DNA of 64,000 nucleotides from Trichoplusia ni (taxonomy: Eukaryota; Arthropoda; Insecta; Lepidoptera; Noctuidae). Shown in pieces: positions 43,670 to 56,431 of this stretch. The stretch's first letter is position 1; each line of letters starts with the position of its first letter. The stretch is taken from contig NC_039499.1 of NCBI RefSeq assembly GCF_003590095.1, positions 5,208,001 to 5,272,000 on the forward strand, in the 5' to 3' direction. The position numbers were made by a program, and so were the translations under genes. A model generated the notes under the pieces. The model was not told where the DNA came from. It did not search any database and worked only from the letters and a program-made list of their open reading frames with translations.

Positions 43670-46600
43670 ATGTGGTTCGGTCCAAATCTACAGAGATCTT
43701 ACAAGTATATGATGTTTGCGTCCAAGATGCCGTCGCTGCGGATAGACCAGAGTGACTTGAAGTGCAAGAATGGGTGCGATTACTTTGGGAACCCGCAATG
43801 GCAGGGGTACTGCTCCAAGTGCCACCGTGAACAGATGCAGCGGCAGAGGAAAGCTGGTGAGTACTATCTTGCACTAAATTAAATTTTTTGCATATGAACA
43901 TAAGAATATCTCAAACCATAATTTTGTTTAGAACAGCAACTATTTTCCTTTTTTTTTGTACCATACCAGAAAATTTAACATTTTTTTAAGAGTACTAATA
44001 CAAAACGATTCTTTCTTCATTTTTACTAGTGCATTAAAATAATCTGGCAAAATATAAATACAATCAGCTATATTTATCAGTGACTGCCGTATTTCTTTGT
44101 TGTAAGAAACCCTGTACAGAAATTATAGTAGTACAGTATATAGTTGTACATAGAGAATAATTCATAAGTACACAGTGGGTGGTTTTATTTGACTATAGCT
44201 TTTCTCACAATAATACAAATATATTACAATGACGATGGCTGATTATCATTACAAATACAATTAAATCACTTTACTATATATAATGCAGTAAACTCTGTTT
44301 TTAAGGCTAGTAATTTTTCATAATTATTTTTGGATAATTGTAAAGTAGATTGGAAACATTTTTGGTCTATACCTTCTTAGTTTTGGGTCAATATAAAGAA
44401 AGGAAGGATATGAATTGTATCCCTGGAGGTTTCATAACCTTTCAAGTCCTATGTTGTTGTGTACATTACTTATTCAAGGCTATTCATACAGTCAAACAAT
44501 ATAGAGTAGATCTATGGAGACATCACAGCTCTGACTAAGCTCTTATGAAAGTTGCAAAATCTTAAACGAGCAAGACATATAAGCCCATGTAACATAACAA
44601 TGCGGTCACCATGACAATCAGTTACCAGAACTATGATCCCATGATTTTAGAATGTAAAGCAATATACTTGGTACTATGTACACTCTAGATATGGTCTTTT
44701 TCTTAGAAGTTTTAACTTGCTGCACACTTAGACATAATTGTAAAAGAGCTTCATTATTCTGTTGTTATATCTTTAAACATACATTGATTGTTGACTGTCT
44801 ACAGATATTATTGTTTAAGTTTTATTTTTTCTACCCGTTGCATATACTCTAAATTAGTCTAAATAGGCCAGAGGCTTTTTAATGGCTTCACATTACTTTA
44901 TATTTAGTTTGGTTTTTGTATTGAGCGAAGGATACAGCCTTGTGGAACACTACATTATAACATCTTTAGTTTCAAGTGTTTTGAATATTTGAAGATTGCC
45001 TAAGACTTGTTTTTTCTTAATAAATTCAGTATGTTATGGTCTTAATATCAATATATTTACATTATGATATTACTTTTATTTTAGTGTCATCTTCTTAGTC
45101 AAATGCTTTAGCTAACTAAAAATGTTCACTGACAATCAGAAAGCAATCTCTAAAAGGATTTTATTTCAATAGCTAAAAATTCATAGTTAAACCTGAATGT
45201 AACATTTAACTAAACCTTTCTTACCATAGCAAACAAATACCAAAACAGAGTTTCGTAAGAATTCTGTGTAATATGATACATGATATAAATCAAATCTATG
45301 ATAATATTAACAAAGGTTTGTCTTTAACTGCTTTGATAATGTGAACTTCACCTTCCTCGCAGTTATCATCATGATAAACGCATGGTTTTCACATAATATA
45401 TAGATAATACATTGAATCCTCGACTCCCAAGGTGATTTATTTAGGTGCGCCGACAATTACGTGATATTATGTACGAAAGTATTATTAGCTGTCAAGGACA
45501 TTTTATCTTTTCCGACACTTTGAGAGACAGCTTACGTTTAATAGTCATATCCTGCACTTCCCTGAAGTTGTTTTTCAAATTACTCCTAGACGGACAAAAC
45601 TTCTTTGACTGAGATTTCGAGGTGAAGTTATTTTTCTTCAAAAATATAGATAATCTTCTCAGATACCACGGACATGTTGGTCAGATGGTTGGTTCAGCTT
45701 GCCCTAGATCTCTTTCTCTAACACAAAGAAACGTAGATACTGCCTGCCAGTACCCTGGTGATCAAAAATACAAAAACATCTCAAGGCAGCTTATTTACAA
45801 TAACGCGAATAAAGCTAACTTCGCGTTGTGTCCTAGTTCAGGTAAAAGGGTAGGACGAAAAAGAAGAAGAAAACCATGTTTTCAACCTAATTACATTTAA
45901 CCATCATAATAGTAACAAAATAAGTCCGAAAAACCTTCCTCAGCTGTAGCAAAATTTGGCGGTTACTATTTTTCGTTCGTTAACTTATATGGTTTTGCTC
46001 TTCCTGTTTCCTTGGACAACCCGTCCAACCGCAACCACATTTGATATGTCTGGTTGAGCACGTGTGTTGCCAAATGGTTAATAAAAGTTATATTTCTTGG
46101 TCACGAGTATATTTTTTGCACGAACTTATTAGGAGGTGCACTTGGGTTCGACGAATCTTTTTGTTTGACAAGGGATAACCTGTTTCCTTACTCGATTAGA
46201 TGGATATAATGCTTTTTATATTCAAAACTGGTCATTCACTCTTGACTCTTAGAGGTTGAGTAGTATATTAGGAGTTGTTGGTTTTATTGCAAATTGCTGT
46301 TTGATCTTAGTTTTTATGTAGGTCCTAAAAAGTCTCACGTGTGCTGATAACTGGTACTTAAATGTCTGATGTGAAATAAATTGAGACGATTTTAAATGGA
46401 CTTAATAACTGTATGATTACATCAGCTTTTTTCTAGTTATTATTAGACGAAAGAGGTAATTAATGTTCTCCTTAGGTCTTCTGGTCGCTTCAGCGCCAAT
46501 GAACAAAGAATAAAATAGATAGGTACGTCATTGAAAACCCGTTTAAATCTTGTTTTATAAAGTTTAAGGGAACGAAGGGTAACGACACCATAAACCAATT

Positions 46601-49600
46601 CCAGTCAATTATTTTTTAGTTTTAAAATTATGGGGTTATTCGCTACCTGGCGGGCAAGACTAGCGACAAGACGGGCGGGTCAGACTATAGCAGTCGTGCA
46701 AGCGAGATGGAGCGAGACACGACGTAGAGCCGCGTCTCACTTCCACATTGGCGACGTAGATATTAATTTAGGAGGAAGTATTAGGTCCCCAGGCTATCTC
46801 TCTTAGGTATTATTACCTGGCGAGGTGTATCAATACCAAGTTTAATGACCTGATTTCGAGAGCCGAGATTTGATATTTATCTCGTACAGAACAAACATAT
46901 TCTATTCGTCGAAATGATTACAGGGGAATATGACATAAACATAATATACTGTAAATAAGCGATGGATTTCCCGAGAAACTAAAAATAGCGCGTAGTATCA
47001 GAAATACAAATTCACTAATTAATCATTACAAACATCAACTTTCCTCTATGTATAATTGAATACCGATATTGTACCACGCAATTATTTCAACCGTTGCTGT
47101 TGTTGTCAGCAGGCTAGAGAGGCCGTCTTTTTGTAATTTATACTAAATATAATAAAATAGTGAAGTTTGAGACGATGTGTGTGGTAATCTCAGTAACTAT
47201 TCAGCCGATTTTGATTATTCCTTACCAATAGATAGACAGAGTATTTGTGAATGCCGTAAGCTATATATATTTGTAACAAGAAATTTACAAAGTTTCTAGA
47301 AAACAATAAAATATATAACAATGTAGTTAATTATGTAGATTATGATCTGATATAGGAAGCGCGTGTCTGAACGTTGACTTCAGAATATAAATATTATTTA
47401 ATCATGACTCATGTTGTGCGCAATATATTATATTATTCTGTTTGTCTGAATCTTCTGTACCCTTGTATTGTGAATAAATTATTACAGTTATAATGAAATT
47501 TAGCGCGCCATTAATGGTAGTTAAGGCATCCGAGATGTTAATTCTTGCGTCGCAAGAGGTTTTACAAACATTCACAATTCAAGTCACACGCACAAAAAAA
47601 CCCAGACTCAGTTAAAGCATTCGCGGATTACACAAAGCTTGACTCACGCGGGGATAGAACCCGCGACACGACGCGGTGTCCTTAAACACTCGGCTATCCG
47701 TGCATTCTAATTCACCTTGTACCTTAAATACCACCAGAAATTACTTACCAATAATGATTTGTCCATAGCAGCGGGACAAAATGATAATAGTATACATTAT
47801 TTTTTAGATTTCTTCTTATCGCACTTTTCAGTATTTATATTTTTGATATATGTATTTTAAAAATTTAAACAGAGAAAGCGTCTTCGGCGACCTTACCAAA
47901 GCCAGAACAGAAAAAGCAGGAGAAAGGTCTGAAGCTCACCTCCCACTCCTCATTCTCCAAGTTTGAAGAGAAGAGGCTCCGACAGAGCGAGACCCTGAAG
48001 AAGGCTAACCTGCTCAAGTTCAGCGTCTTCAAGAAGAGCAATACAGGTAACAAACAATAGTATTAGTAAGCAGTTAGGGTATACAGATATACAAGTTTTA
48101 TGAATTAAAAATAGGTTTAATTTCCACACAGGAAAAATATTTCTGCGGCTCGGTGTAACTATATTTATTTAGAGGTATATAAGTATGTCTACCAGTCGTC
48201 TAGCGCTCATAATACAAGCGTTGCTTAGTTTCGAGACTAGATGTCGCTGTGTTTAACACGCCCTCTAGTTTCACACCAGTATTTTATTAAAGTGATCCCA
48301 GATCGTTATTAAATGATGTAAAAAATGAGATGTACGAAAAATAACTTTAACCAGTCATTGTATTCGTTACTATTTTATAAAACACCTATTTTGGTTTTGA
48401 TTTTGACTAAATTAGGTCTTAAGCTGGGATTAAGACATATGGCTGACTGTATTTCACATAAATTTTATTCATTAAACGATGACTATATATAAGTGAAAAT
48501 ACAACAATTTGACACGACCTCTAACCTTAAACTTTCCAAAACAATTTAGAAGACCACGACCACTCAAGTGAGAAGCGCCCCCCTGAGTTCAAGATCCCCG
48601 CGCTAGTTAACGAGGGCATGAAGAGTGAGTTCCGCGCGCGCTTCCCGCAGCTGCCCGCGCAGGTGGACCGCGACGCGCGCGTCTTCGTGCACAGCTTCAT
48701 CATGGACGTCATCAAGTGCGCCAACGTCATGACGGTGGATGAGCTCTCCGAGAGGGTGCAGCGGCAGTACCAGGTGAGCGGCTAAGCCTACCTTTAAAAT
48801 TATCCTTGTTGTTATTGTGAAAGAAAGACGCCGGTTAATACAACGCCGTCTCGTTTTCGGTCAGTCTCAGACTTACGGCTACACTATCGATAACAATTGT
48901 ATCTAAAAATCATCAACTGGTGGTCGAGCTTGCTCTATCTTTTACATGTTTTATTGCTTGGATCTTTATATTATATATTAGATGATATAAACTGTCACCC
49001 GAAATTCTTCTACAATTCCCTTTTCCACGTTACTTCTTATCAGGATTATTCAAACTTTAATAATATGATTCGGACGTACGTATAGTCTTAATTTCGAAAT
49101 TGTGCCTCTAATTTACACCATTGATATTTTTTTGTACTTATATTATAACATTTTTATTATATTCCAGCGTTTCATGAAACACATGGACACATCCTCGCAC
49201 TTCGCGAACGTGGACTCTGACACGAAGGAACTCCTCATGGACTTCGTCGAGAAACACGCCATGACTTACTTGCACGAGTGAGTACCTATCTCCAATATAT
49301 CTCAAGATAGCAGCTGTTTGCTCTGCTATAGGAAAAGAACTATTGTTTGTCTGGGAATCAGCCGTGGAAATATCCGCTTGTGTTTATTGTTGAGTAAGGT
49401 CGAATGAGTGTAGTAAATTGTATTGCTTCCTGCCTGAGTCATGCCTTATAGCATTATTAAAAAAAAACCTAAGGCTTTGGAATCTAACCAAAACGTCGAA
49501 GTTTAATCACGTTTACTGTCAAAACACCGAACTTCCCAATTTTAACCGCTTCCTTAGTACTCTAGCTGTGGCAGTACGGTGCAGCAAAGACCTCAGTATC

Positions 49601-52600
49601 ACATACAACTCTTAGTTTTCAGAACAGGTCTTCGTTTGTATAAAGAACGACTTCCACAATAAGGAGTTTAATCCTTGTGTCGCGGGGAGTTTCACATACA
49701 CAAGTCACATGCACAATGAGACCCAGACTCAGGACAAGCATTTAAGGATCACATGAATGCTGGTCCTACGCGGGATCAAACCCGTAAGACGACGCGCTAA
49801 GTGGGTTTGGCGTGGTGACCTCAAAACTAGGCCAAACACATTGTTATTCTTAAAAATTATAACTTATTTAATTTAGCTGTCCCTCTACCGAGGAAAGAGC
49901 TATCAGTATTTACAATGTTAACATTCTAGTTGACTGTACTCTCAGGTTGCCGTCAGTGGTGTTCTCCCCCAGCGGTACGGATGACGAGCGCCTGGACCGC
50001 GCCATGTCGGAGCGCATCCAGCAGCTCAGCTGGGTCGGGGAGCGGCATCTGGAGTGCAAGCTCGACAGGTCTAATGCCGAGTGTAGGACTCTGTTGTACA
50101 AGGCGATCAGTGGTGAGTGGAGGTTTTATTTTTTCTCCTGTTTTTGTGACATTGGGAATTCGAAATTTTTGGGCTATTACAGCTAATTATCACGCAACGA
50201 GGCACTTTTTTAGTCTACGCGGCTATAACAACAGACGCGCGCGGACTGTGATTAGCGGCGGCCAACCTTGACGCTTGGTCGGGGTTTGGACACGCAAAGT
50301 AAAAGTATATCTATATGTGTGTTTAAGAGTACTATTTAATTATAATATGTATTTTTTTGTATGTTGCCTATATTTTTGATAAAAAGATGAAAAAAACATT
50401 ATTAAATCATTTGTAATTTGTAATCCTCAACCCGTACTGAGTCAACCCGAAATGAGTCAGAGTGGTAATCAATGCTCAAATCTTCCCTATACAGGAAGAG
50501 GTCTTTGCTCTGCGGTGGGATGTCATAGAGTGGGAGTAAGTTCAGAACGTTATACAAGTAGTAATAGTAGTACCTCGCGTGCCCGTAGAGCTGCTGGGCA
50601 TGGACAGCGCGCCGGGCCCGGGCGGCAAGCTGGCGCGCGTGCGGCGCGCGTGCCGCCACGTGCTGCGCCTGTGCTCGGCCGCGCCCGCCTCCGCCGACGA
50701 CCTGCTGCCCGCGCTCATCTTCACCGTGAGATACCATGCACTAGCCACTCCTCAATATACCTTAGTTACCGGCACGGATCTTGAGCGCCGTCCTTCACCT
50801 GCGCAGAAGTGATTTTTTGGGCCCCTTTTGCGGTACGAAGTGAGGCGCGGGGGGGGACTAAAGTGCATCGCATCATAGCCGTCACTCGTGATTGGTTGAA
50901 ATTCGTTCTTTGCTACAGTTGCATGCATCTCAAGACGACGAGTACACATCTAGCCAATGCAATTGATTGGCGTTTTATTTTAAGATGCCCAAAGCGATCC
51001 CCATTTTTCCGCCGAGCGCTCAAGATCCGTGCCGGTAACTAGATATAGTCCTTAAGTTCCCATTGCCTTATATGGAAGACGAATTCAATTATTCGTATAC
51101 AAATATTTTTGGAGTAACTATCGTGAGACTGATTCATCTTTAATCAATCCTGATGAATACGCGTACACCCATGTTTATAGTCAAACATACTCAATAACTG
51201 GCATCGCTCCTATTAGAATGGTATAGAAATCAAAATACAAAATATGGATGAAAATTTCTGATACCACTCTGTTTTATTAATGTCTAAAGTGTCTATTGAA
51301 TTAAAGGGACATGAATAATATTTATTCAACTCTACACATTCATCTCGGACTGATGATCCAACTGAACAAATTCCACAGAAATAACTTTGAATCTAACCTT
51401 ACTTTTTATTAAAACCAAGAACTTCTGTTTTGATTGCAGGTATTAAAAGCCAACCCGCCGCGGCTCGTCAGCAACATCAACTTCGTGACGCGCTTCTGTA
51501 ACGCGCAGCGGCTGATGACTGGCGAGGGCGGATACTACTTTACCAACTTGGTGAGCTTACTATCCTATTTTAACTAACTTAAAACTGTCTTATACTTCTT
51601 TTTACACACGCACACTAACAGAGGTAAAGAAATTCTTTCCAAGTGCAATTTTGGGGGTGGGGTTGATTGAATTAACTGTATTTACCTGCAAACTCAACCT
51701 ACACTTTGGATCGAACCGACAACACGTCGCCTTCAGAGGGTTTGGCGTGAATAGCCTTTTTTAAAAGTAAAATATTATTAAACTTGATGTTATAATATTT
51801 CTAGTGTTGTGCTGTATCGTTCATCGAGAACTTGACGGCGGAGTCACTAAACATGGACAAGAAGGAGTTCGACTGTTACATGGCCATGCCAGCTTCCATC
51901 GGCGGTAGTTCCTGGGTAAATAGTACTTTATTCTGTAGGACATAAAGTTTAAAATGCCATGATAAATAAAAAGTTTTGAGACAACTTACAGATTTTAAAA
52001 TAGTGTTATTAGTTCTTATTAGATGAATAAAACCAATCAGTTTGTTAGTTTAGTAAATATATGAGACGTATAATGTTTTGATGATTTGATTCTTTTTCAG
52101 TATCAAATGAATGTTTGATGGCAATAATAAGCGACAAACACTGAACAAATTATTGTTTTCTTTTTCATAATAATTACACAGATATTATGAAGGGAAAAGT
52201 ATGAAAATTTAGTTTTTAGGTGTATTTTCGTTTGGTGTTGGTGTTGGTGTATTTTAATGAAAATTGGTATTGCGATATCTGCTACCACAATGTCCGCACC
52301 CAGGCGGCGGCGCTGTCGCTGTGCGGCGCGGCGCGCGAGGCGGGCGAGCAGCGCGGCGCGGCGCGGCGACTGCTGCAGCACGCCGCCGACCTGCAGGCCG
52401 CCGCGCAGCAGCTGGCCAGCAACGCGCTCAGCTTCGAGGTAACCCACTAAGTAATGAGCGACGCGCAATCACCATCAGCCGAGCCTTTTCTCAGCTATGT
52501 TGAGGTCGGCTGCTAGTCTAACCGGATGCTGCTAAGTACCAGTGTTTTACAAGAAGCGATTGCCTATCTTACCTCCTCACAGCAGGTAACTGACCTGGGC

Positions 52601-53658
52601 AACACGATACCCCTTAGTTAGACTGGTTGTCAGACTTTCTAGCTTCTAACGACGCAATTATAGAGTCTTATTCACACGTAGTACTGAATCCTGAAGTCCT
52701 CCATCTTTTGTTAAATGTTTATTTCATTTTTACAATTATCCTCCCTTTTTACATAAAACGTTAAATTTCTTTTCTGCAGGAGCAAATCGCCAAAAAAGTA
52801 CAGGACGTATTAGCAAAAACACCACTAGAAATTAAACCACGACGAGAATTACCACGACTCGGCAAACTCCAGGAAATTAGTACCGCGCCACTCATCGACC
52901 TGGGCACCAGCACCGACCGAGAGGAACCTCAACCGCAGCCAGTGCCCACGTCACAGCCACAGCCTGCACACACAGTACCCGTAGAGCCCAAAGAACTTAA
53001 CGTTACTCTGGACCCCCCCGAGGACGAGCCCAAACTGAACATCCTAGGGTTCGAAGTCATCGACAGGCAATCACCATCGAAATCACCGCAAAACCTCGAT
53101 CAGACGTGGGATTTAAAACGTACCAATTCCCTGGAACTTCTGACCCCGTCGCCTTTGGGATTCACGCCTTTCGACTCGCGGTCGATCGACGAACTTATGA
53201 CTCCCGATGACTTTGGAAATGATCAACTGCCTCCCGGCTTGAGCAATATTAACTACGATATAGATCTGTCAGACTTCAGCGGAGATAACAGTATAGCCGA
53301 AGACGCGCCCAAGTCTGAGCCCAAAGACCCCTTCAGTCCAGACGCGCTAAAGAAAACGCAGACATTCGACCCTTTTGCACCCCAGACGTCACGAGGCTAC
53401 GACGCAGCTATAGACTCATTTGATGAATTCAGTTTCGTTGATCAAAAACACAAGGAAACAGATCCCTTTGAAGTGGTACACAGAGGACAAGACCCGTTCA
53501 GTCCAGTCGAGTGGAATGTAGATTTAGGGAAAGATCAATTCAGGAGCCAAAGTCCAGCGAAACAGTCGACCTCTATTTTAGACGACAATGACTCGCCCAC
53601 GACGGGCTGCCTCCTGCCGTCGCCGCTACAGCCGCAGAGTAGCGGGAGACCTAACTAG
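43670..53658 (+). CDS. RABGEF1: Rabex-5 (RABGEF1), Rab5 guanine nucleotide exchange factor
   Basis: Rabex-5 activates Rab5 on early endosomes and binds ubiquitin through its zinc finger. Ten coding exons: 43670-43856, 47873-48046, 48550-48773, 49168-49277, 49946-50112, 50571-50725, 51440-51550, 51805-51915, 52304-52438 and 52780-53658; phases agree and the total is 750 residues. The A20 zinc finger has Cys32, Cys36, Cys48 and Cys51 (C-x3-C-x11-C-x2-C). A basic region and helical bundle follow, then the VPS9 domain, ending with ADDLLPALIFTVLKANPPRL and MTGEGGYYFTNLCCA. The last exon adds a long disordered tail (about 459-750) with a clathrin-box-like LIDLG (496-500) and four DPF motifs (641, 655, 686, 696). 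Human Rabex-5 is 491 residues; the extra length is this tail. The acceptor of exon 6 has a poor pyrimidine tract and is the least certain junction. Confidence 0.9.
47155..47285 (+). mobile_element. Mobile-element remnant (Helitron-like sequence type)
   Basis: The phrases tggtaatctcagtaacta, ttcagccgattttgatta and ttccttaccaatagatagac occur in the order seen in a mobile element abundant in butterflies and moths. I recognise it only as a type, not a named family. It has no coding potential. Confidence 0.4.
47560..47705 (-). repeat. tRNA-derived SINE, family C copy 3
   Basis: On the minus strand, gcgggttctatccccgcg is a near-match to a B box. The body, including attcaagtcac and acccagactcag, matches the copies at 30805-30945 and 49650-49835. 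It lies in Rabex-5 intron 1. Confidence 0.65.
48190..48321 (+). repeat. Repeat remnants in Rabex-5 intron 2
   Basis: The first part (gttgcttagtttcgagacta at about 48220) is a short phrase I recognise from lepidopteran repetitive DNA. At 48306-48321 the 16 bases ttattaaatgatgtaa match the outer end of the palindromic element at 29766-29922, but no second arm follows. Confidence 0.35.
49278..49945 (+). other. Rabex-5 intron 4
   Basis: 668-base intron carrying a SINE at 49650-49835. No additional exon was seen. Confidence 0.7.
49650..49835 (-). repeat. tRNA-derived SINE, family C copy 4
   Basis: The longest copy of the family here. On the minus strand, ttacgggtttgatcccgcg is the B-box region. 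The body blocks acaagtcacatgcacaatga, acccagactcagg and aatccttgtgtcgcgggg are all present. It lies in Rabex-5 intron 4. Confidence 0.7.
50113..50570 (+). other. Rabex-5 intron 5
   Basis: Intron with a GTGAGT donor. The acceptor used (aatagtag at 50563-50570) lacks a good pyrimidine tract, so the 3' limit is uncertain. Nothing else was seen. Confidence 0.55.
50763..51041. mobile_element. Tc1/mariner-type MITE with 25-bp terminal inverted repeats
   Basis: The ends 50764-50788 and 51016-51040 are perfect inverted repeats containing ttaccggcacggatcttgag. TA dinucleotides at 50763-50764 and 51040-51041 fit a TA target-site duplication. The body is about 275 bases and has no transposase. It is inserted 38 bases after the donor of Rabex-5 exon 6. 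I judge the superfamily from the TA alone. Confidence 0.85.
51620..51760 (-). repeat. Diverged tRNA-derived SINE, family C copy 5
   Basis: Blocks ggatcgaaccga, caacacgtcgcc and gggtttggcgtg align with the copies at 30805-30945 and 49650-49835. It is older or truncated compared with them, and lies in Rabex-5 intron 7. Confidence 0.5.
51916..52303 (+). other. Rabex-5 intron 8
   Basis: Intron between the GTAAAT donor and CCCAG acceptor, including a short gttggt tandem around 52235. Nothing else was seen. Confidence 0.7.
52478..52660 (-). repeat. Short interspersed repeat, family D copy 2
   Basis: On the minus strand it carries gactggaagc-like and 'aacatagctgagaaaaggct' blocks at one end, preceded by actggtacttagcagcatcc. 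It shares the aggtaactg/cagtcgc region with the copy at 19530-19762 but retains the other end. It lies in Rabex-5 intron 9. Confidence 0.6.
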
Positions 53659-55585
53659 TTGGTCCTCACCCAGTCGAATTAGATCTATGAACCAAAATGG
53701 TTGGTGCTAAAATGTTGAAAGTCGATTATTGATTTTGTTCTTGTTAATATTTATTTAAATTATACTTTATGCGTCCTGGTCTAATAAATGGCATGACAGA
53801 AACATTTGTAGTTTTTCTTTTATAATGAATGATGAAGTGAAAAGTGTTATTATCATTTTAATTTTTTATAAGTAGGTGTGGTAATGAAAACTACATTATA
53901 CATTACAAAATTTATTTCAACTAGAATTTTTCATAAAATTTATCAGTTTATTCTTAGATATAGAAGAGATTTAAATAATAAAACTACGATCGCCGTCGCG
54001 TTCGTACCACAGTTGCGAAGTGATATTGATGAGGCAACTAAAACTACACAATTAAGTAACGGATTGTATAAATAAATGAAGCTAAAACTAACGAAATTAC
54101 AGTTACCTAAAATATTCATTAACTATAACAGTCATGACATAGAAAACAATATATTCTGGTAATCTTGAGCTATTGTTCTCAGAAAACAAACTTAAAATGG
54201 TAGCTACATGCACTGGAGAGCAATTAATTAGCCGTCGATTTTCTAAGTTTTCCTTCTAGTTTCTCAATATAAACTTGGCAAGTCCGTAAACATTATTCCA
54301 AACCATTCAGGTTTAGGACACTATCTTTAATGGCATAGCAGACTGATTAATACAAGAAATATGCTTCTTATATACTACACAAGTTGCAAATTTATAAATC
54401 ACACTTATAGTGAAAAACTTACACTATCAAGGATGGTGCTATTTATTTGCTCGCCACTGTGAATAATGTATAAAATACTAAACACAACTTATAGAATAAA
54501 TTCAAGATAATGGTGAGAAGAGTTTCTCTATATTCAGTGACATGTTTCAACCCCAAGAGCACTAAATATTATATAATAATTCTACTTCATAAGTCAGGCA
54601 GTCAGGTACTGGCAGAAAATGAATTTCACATAAAACATGTCAAGATAACACAGTACCAATATTCAATAAAGTGAGATCTTATGTGCACATCATGTAGACA
54701 GTTTGGTTCTATATTTTGTACGTACTTATTGATAGGTAGTCAAAATAATTTCTGTGCAAATATTGCATTATATCAGACTTTACTGTTTACTATCCTTGTA
54801 AGTAAGTATTCATGCAAGTTGAGTTAGTTTTGCACAATAATCTTGTAACATTGTGTTAAGATTTTGCATGCATACACTAATTTACGACTCTAAACAGCAC
54901 TAAGTGAGGCAGTGGTGAGCACTGTAGTGCTGCACAACTATAGGCTAGAAAGTTGCATGAGACTCAAGACTATCTGGTGATGGACCTGGTTAGTGCGAGT
55001 GCCTTGGGTGTCACCGCATTGTGACCTTACTGAAGCCAGCACTCTAAGTCCACAAAGCAACATCACTCACTTAACATCAAATGTTTACGCTCCTATATAC
55101 ATATGATTACAATATTTATGTTAGTACAAATTTGTTCAATGTTTGGAATAAAATAATCACTTTCTCTCGAGAGAGGTCATAATTTCATTATAAACTATGC
55201 TGACAAGGCAATTCCAGAATGAATTTATTCATTCACTCTGAGAATTCAACTTTCCACTACTTAAACCCTAAGTTGAACACACATTTACAAAGTATTGAGA
55301 AAAAAAAAAACAGTATTTTTGGCTTACTTTGATGTTGATTATTCCATAAATTCAATACAAAACATGTCAAGTCAAAATTACTTCTCAAACACCACAAACT
55401 GTAACAAAAATAGGGATTTCTTTTAATTGAAATATTTCTATATATATTTACTATATTATATGTATATCATCACTATTTCAGTGTGGTAAACCCTCCATTG
55501 ACATGAAAATATAATTAGATTATTGTTAACAGCCAATGAAAGCCACTTGGTTACTGCACTATAAATAATAACAATGTGGTAATGA
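53659..55585. other. Convergent 3' regions of Rabex-5 and sina
   Basis: Rabex-5 probably ends after the polyadenylation signal aataaa at 53783-53788. The remainder, AT-rich and without repeats or exons, is likely the long 3' untranslated region of the minus-strand sina gene plus a short spacer. The open frame at 53878-54075 has no recognisable content. Confidence 0.5.
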
Positions 55586-56431
55586 TTAGGCAATGGATAT
55601 TGTGACATTTATTCCGAGGTTTCCATTATCCGCAAACAGTTGTGCAAGAGACGTGTCAAACACAAGACAATCTGAATTCATAATGGCTGAGGACACTCCT
55701 TCATGTATAGAGCGGGGCATGGCTTCCCATGTGAGTCTCCTTCGATGACCATTTAGTTCAAGCCTGTAAGCAAAGTTCTCTGCTTCTTTCCGAGATCCTA
55801 TAAGTTGCACAATGGCAAAGAATTGTTGATGCCCATCAAACTTCTCTTGTTTTTCAAGAACTAACATAAAATGGTGATTAAAACAGGACTGCATCATTAC
55901 CCAATCCACTGCTCCAGGGAGATTTATATCTGTAGCTAGAAACACTATATCCTCACCCTGAAGAGTAGTAATACTTTTGTGTGACATCATAAGGTGTGGC
56001 ATAACTTGGTCAAGGCCACCTTGCCACTTGCAGGATGCACCGGGGCAGGGGCATGAGTAAGGCCTGAACTCGCAAGCCTCTTCATGCTCCGCCTTCTCCG
56101 TGTGCACGAGCGTGACAGTGCAGCCAGTGTTGGAGTGTTTACATGGGAACATAACATTGCTGGCGACCTTCTCCATCGCGAGGTTGCGGATGTTGCCGAG
56201 TGGACCGCGGCACGTCGGGCAACAGGACAGCTTGGGACGGCAGCTAGAGCACACCAGGTGCCCGCTCTGGCATTGCAGTATCGGCGGCAACACATAGTCA
56301 AAGCACACGGGGCACTCGAACAGCGAGGCGAGGTCGGCGGACATGGCGGTCGGCGCGTTCACGAGAGCGGGCACCCCAGGGACAGAACAACTGGAACCGC
56401 TAGCTCCGCGCCGCTTGTTGTTTGTGCTCAT
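55586..56431 (-). CDS. sina: E3 ubiquitin ligase Seven in absentia (SIAH)
   Basis: SIAH proteins are RING E3 ligases that direct substrates to the proteasome; in Drosophila, sina is needed for R7 photoreceptor fate through destruction of Tramtrack. A single exon of 281 residues has a RING finger at residues 40-74 (CPVC, then QSGHLVCSSC and CPTC), two SIAH-type zinc fingers (about 92-150, with Cys and His in PCKHSNTGC and the HMM-like LMMSHK segment), and a C-terminal substrate-binding domain from about 150 with EKQEKFDGHQQFFAIVQLIG. The length and lack of introns are both usual for the family. The N-terminus is short and poorly conserved. The start is the first ATG of the frame and fits. Confidence 0.93.
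   Translation of the reverse strand: MSTNNKRRGASGSSCSVPGVPALVNAPTAMSADLASLFECPVCFDYVLPPILQCQSGHLVCSSCRPKLSCCPTCRGPLGNIRNLAMEKVASNVMFPCKHSNTGCTVTLVHTEKAEHEEACEFRPYSCPCPGASCKWQGGLDQVMPHLMMSHKSITTLQGEDIVFLATDINLPGAVDWVMMQSCFNHHFMLVLEKQEKFDGHQQFFAIVQLIGSRKEAENFAYRLELNGHRRRLTWEAMPRSIHEGVSSAIMNSDCLVFDTSLAQLFADNGNLGINVTISIA

Larger units (their letters stand above)
43857..47872 (+). other. Rabex-5 intron 1
   Basis: 4 kb intron. It contains a mobile-element remnant at about 47155-47285 and a SINE at 47560-47705; a moderately GC-rich stretch at 46650-46760 may be another repeat. The open frame at 45622-45900 shows no recognisable family and no splice support. Confidence 0.6.

Noticed and set aside
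45622..45900. 92-residue open frame in Rabex-5 intron 1
   Set aside because: No family resemblance, no splice signals and no second copy. It is probably repeat-derived or chance.
50402..50812. Several overlapping open frames around Rabex-5 exon 6
   Set aside because: Only the frame ending ADDLLPALIFT joins the flanking exons in phase and matches the VPS9 domain; the others are shadows caused by high GC.
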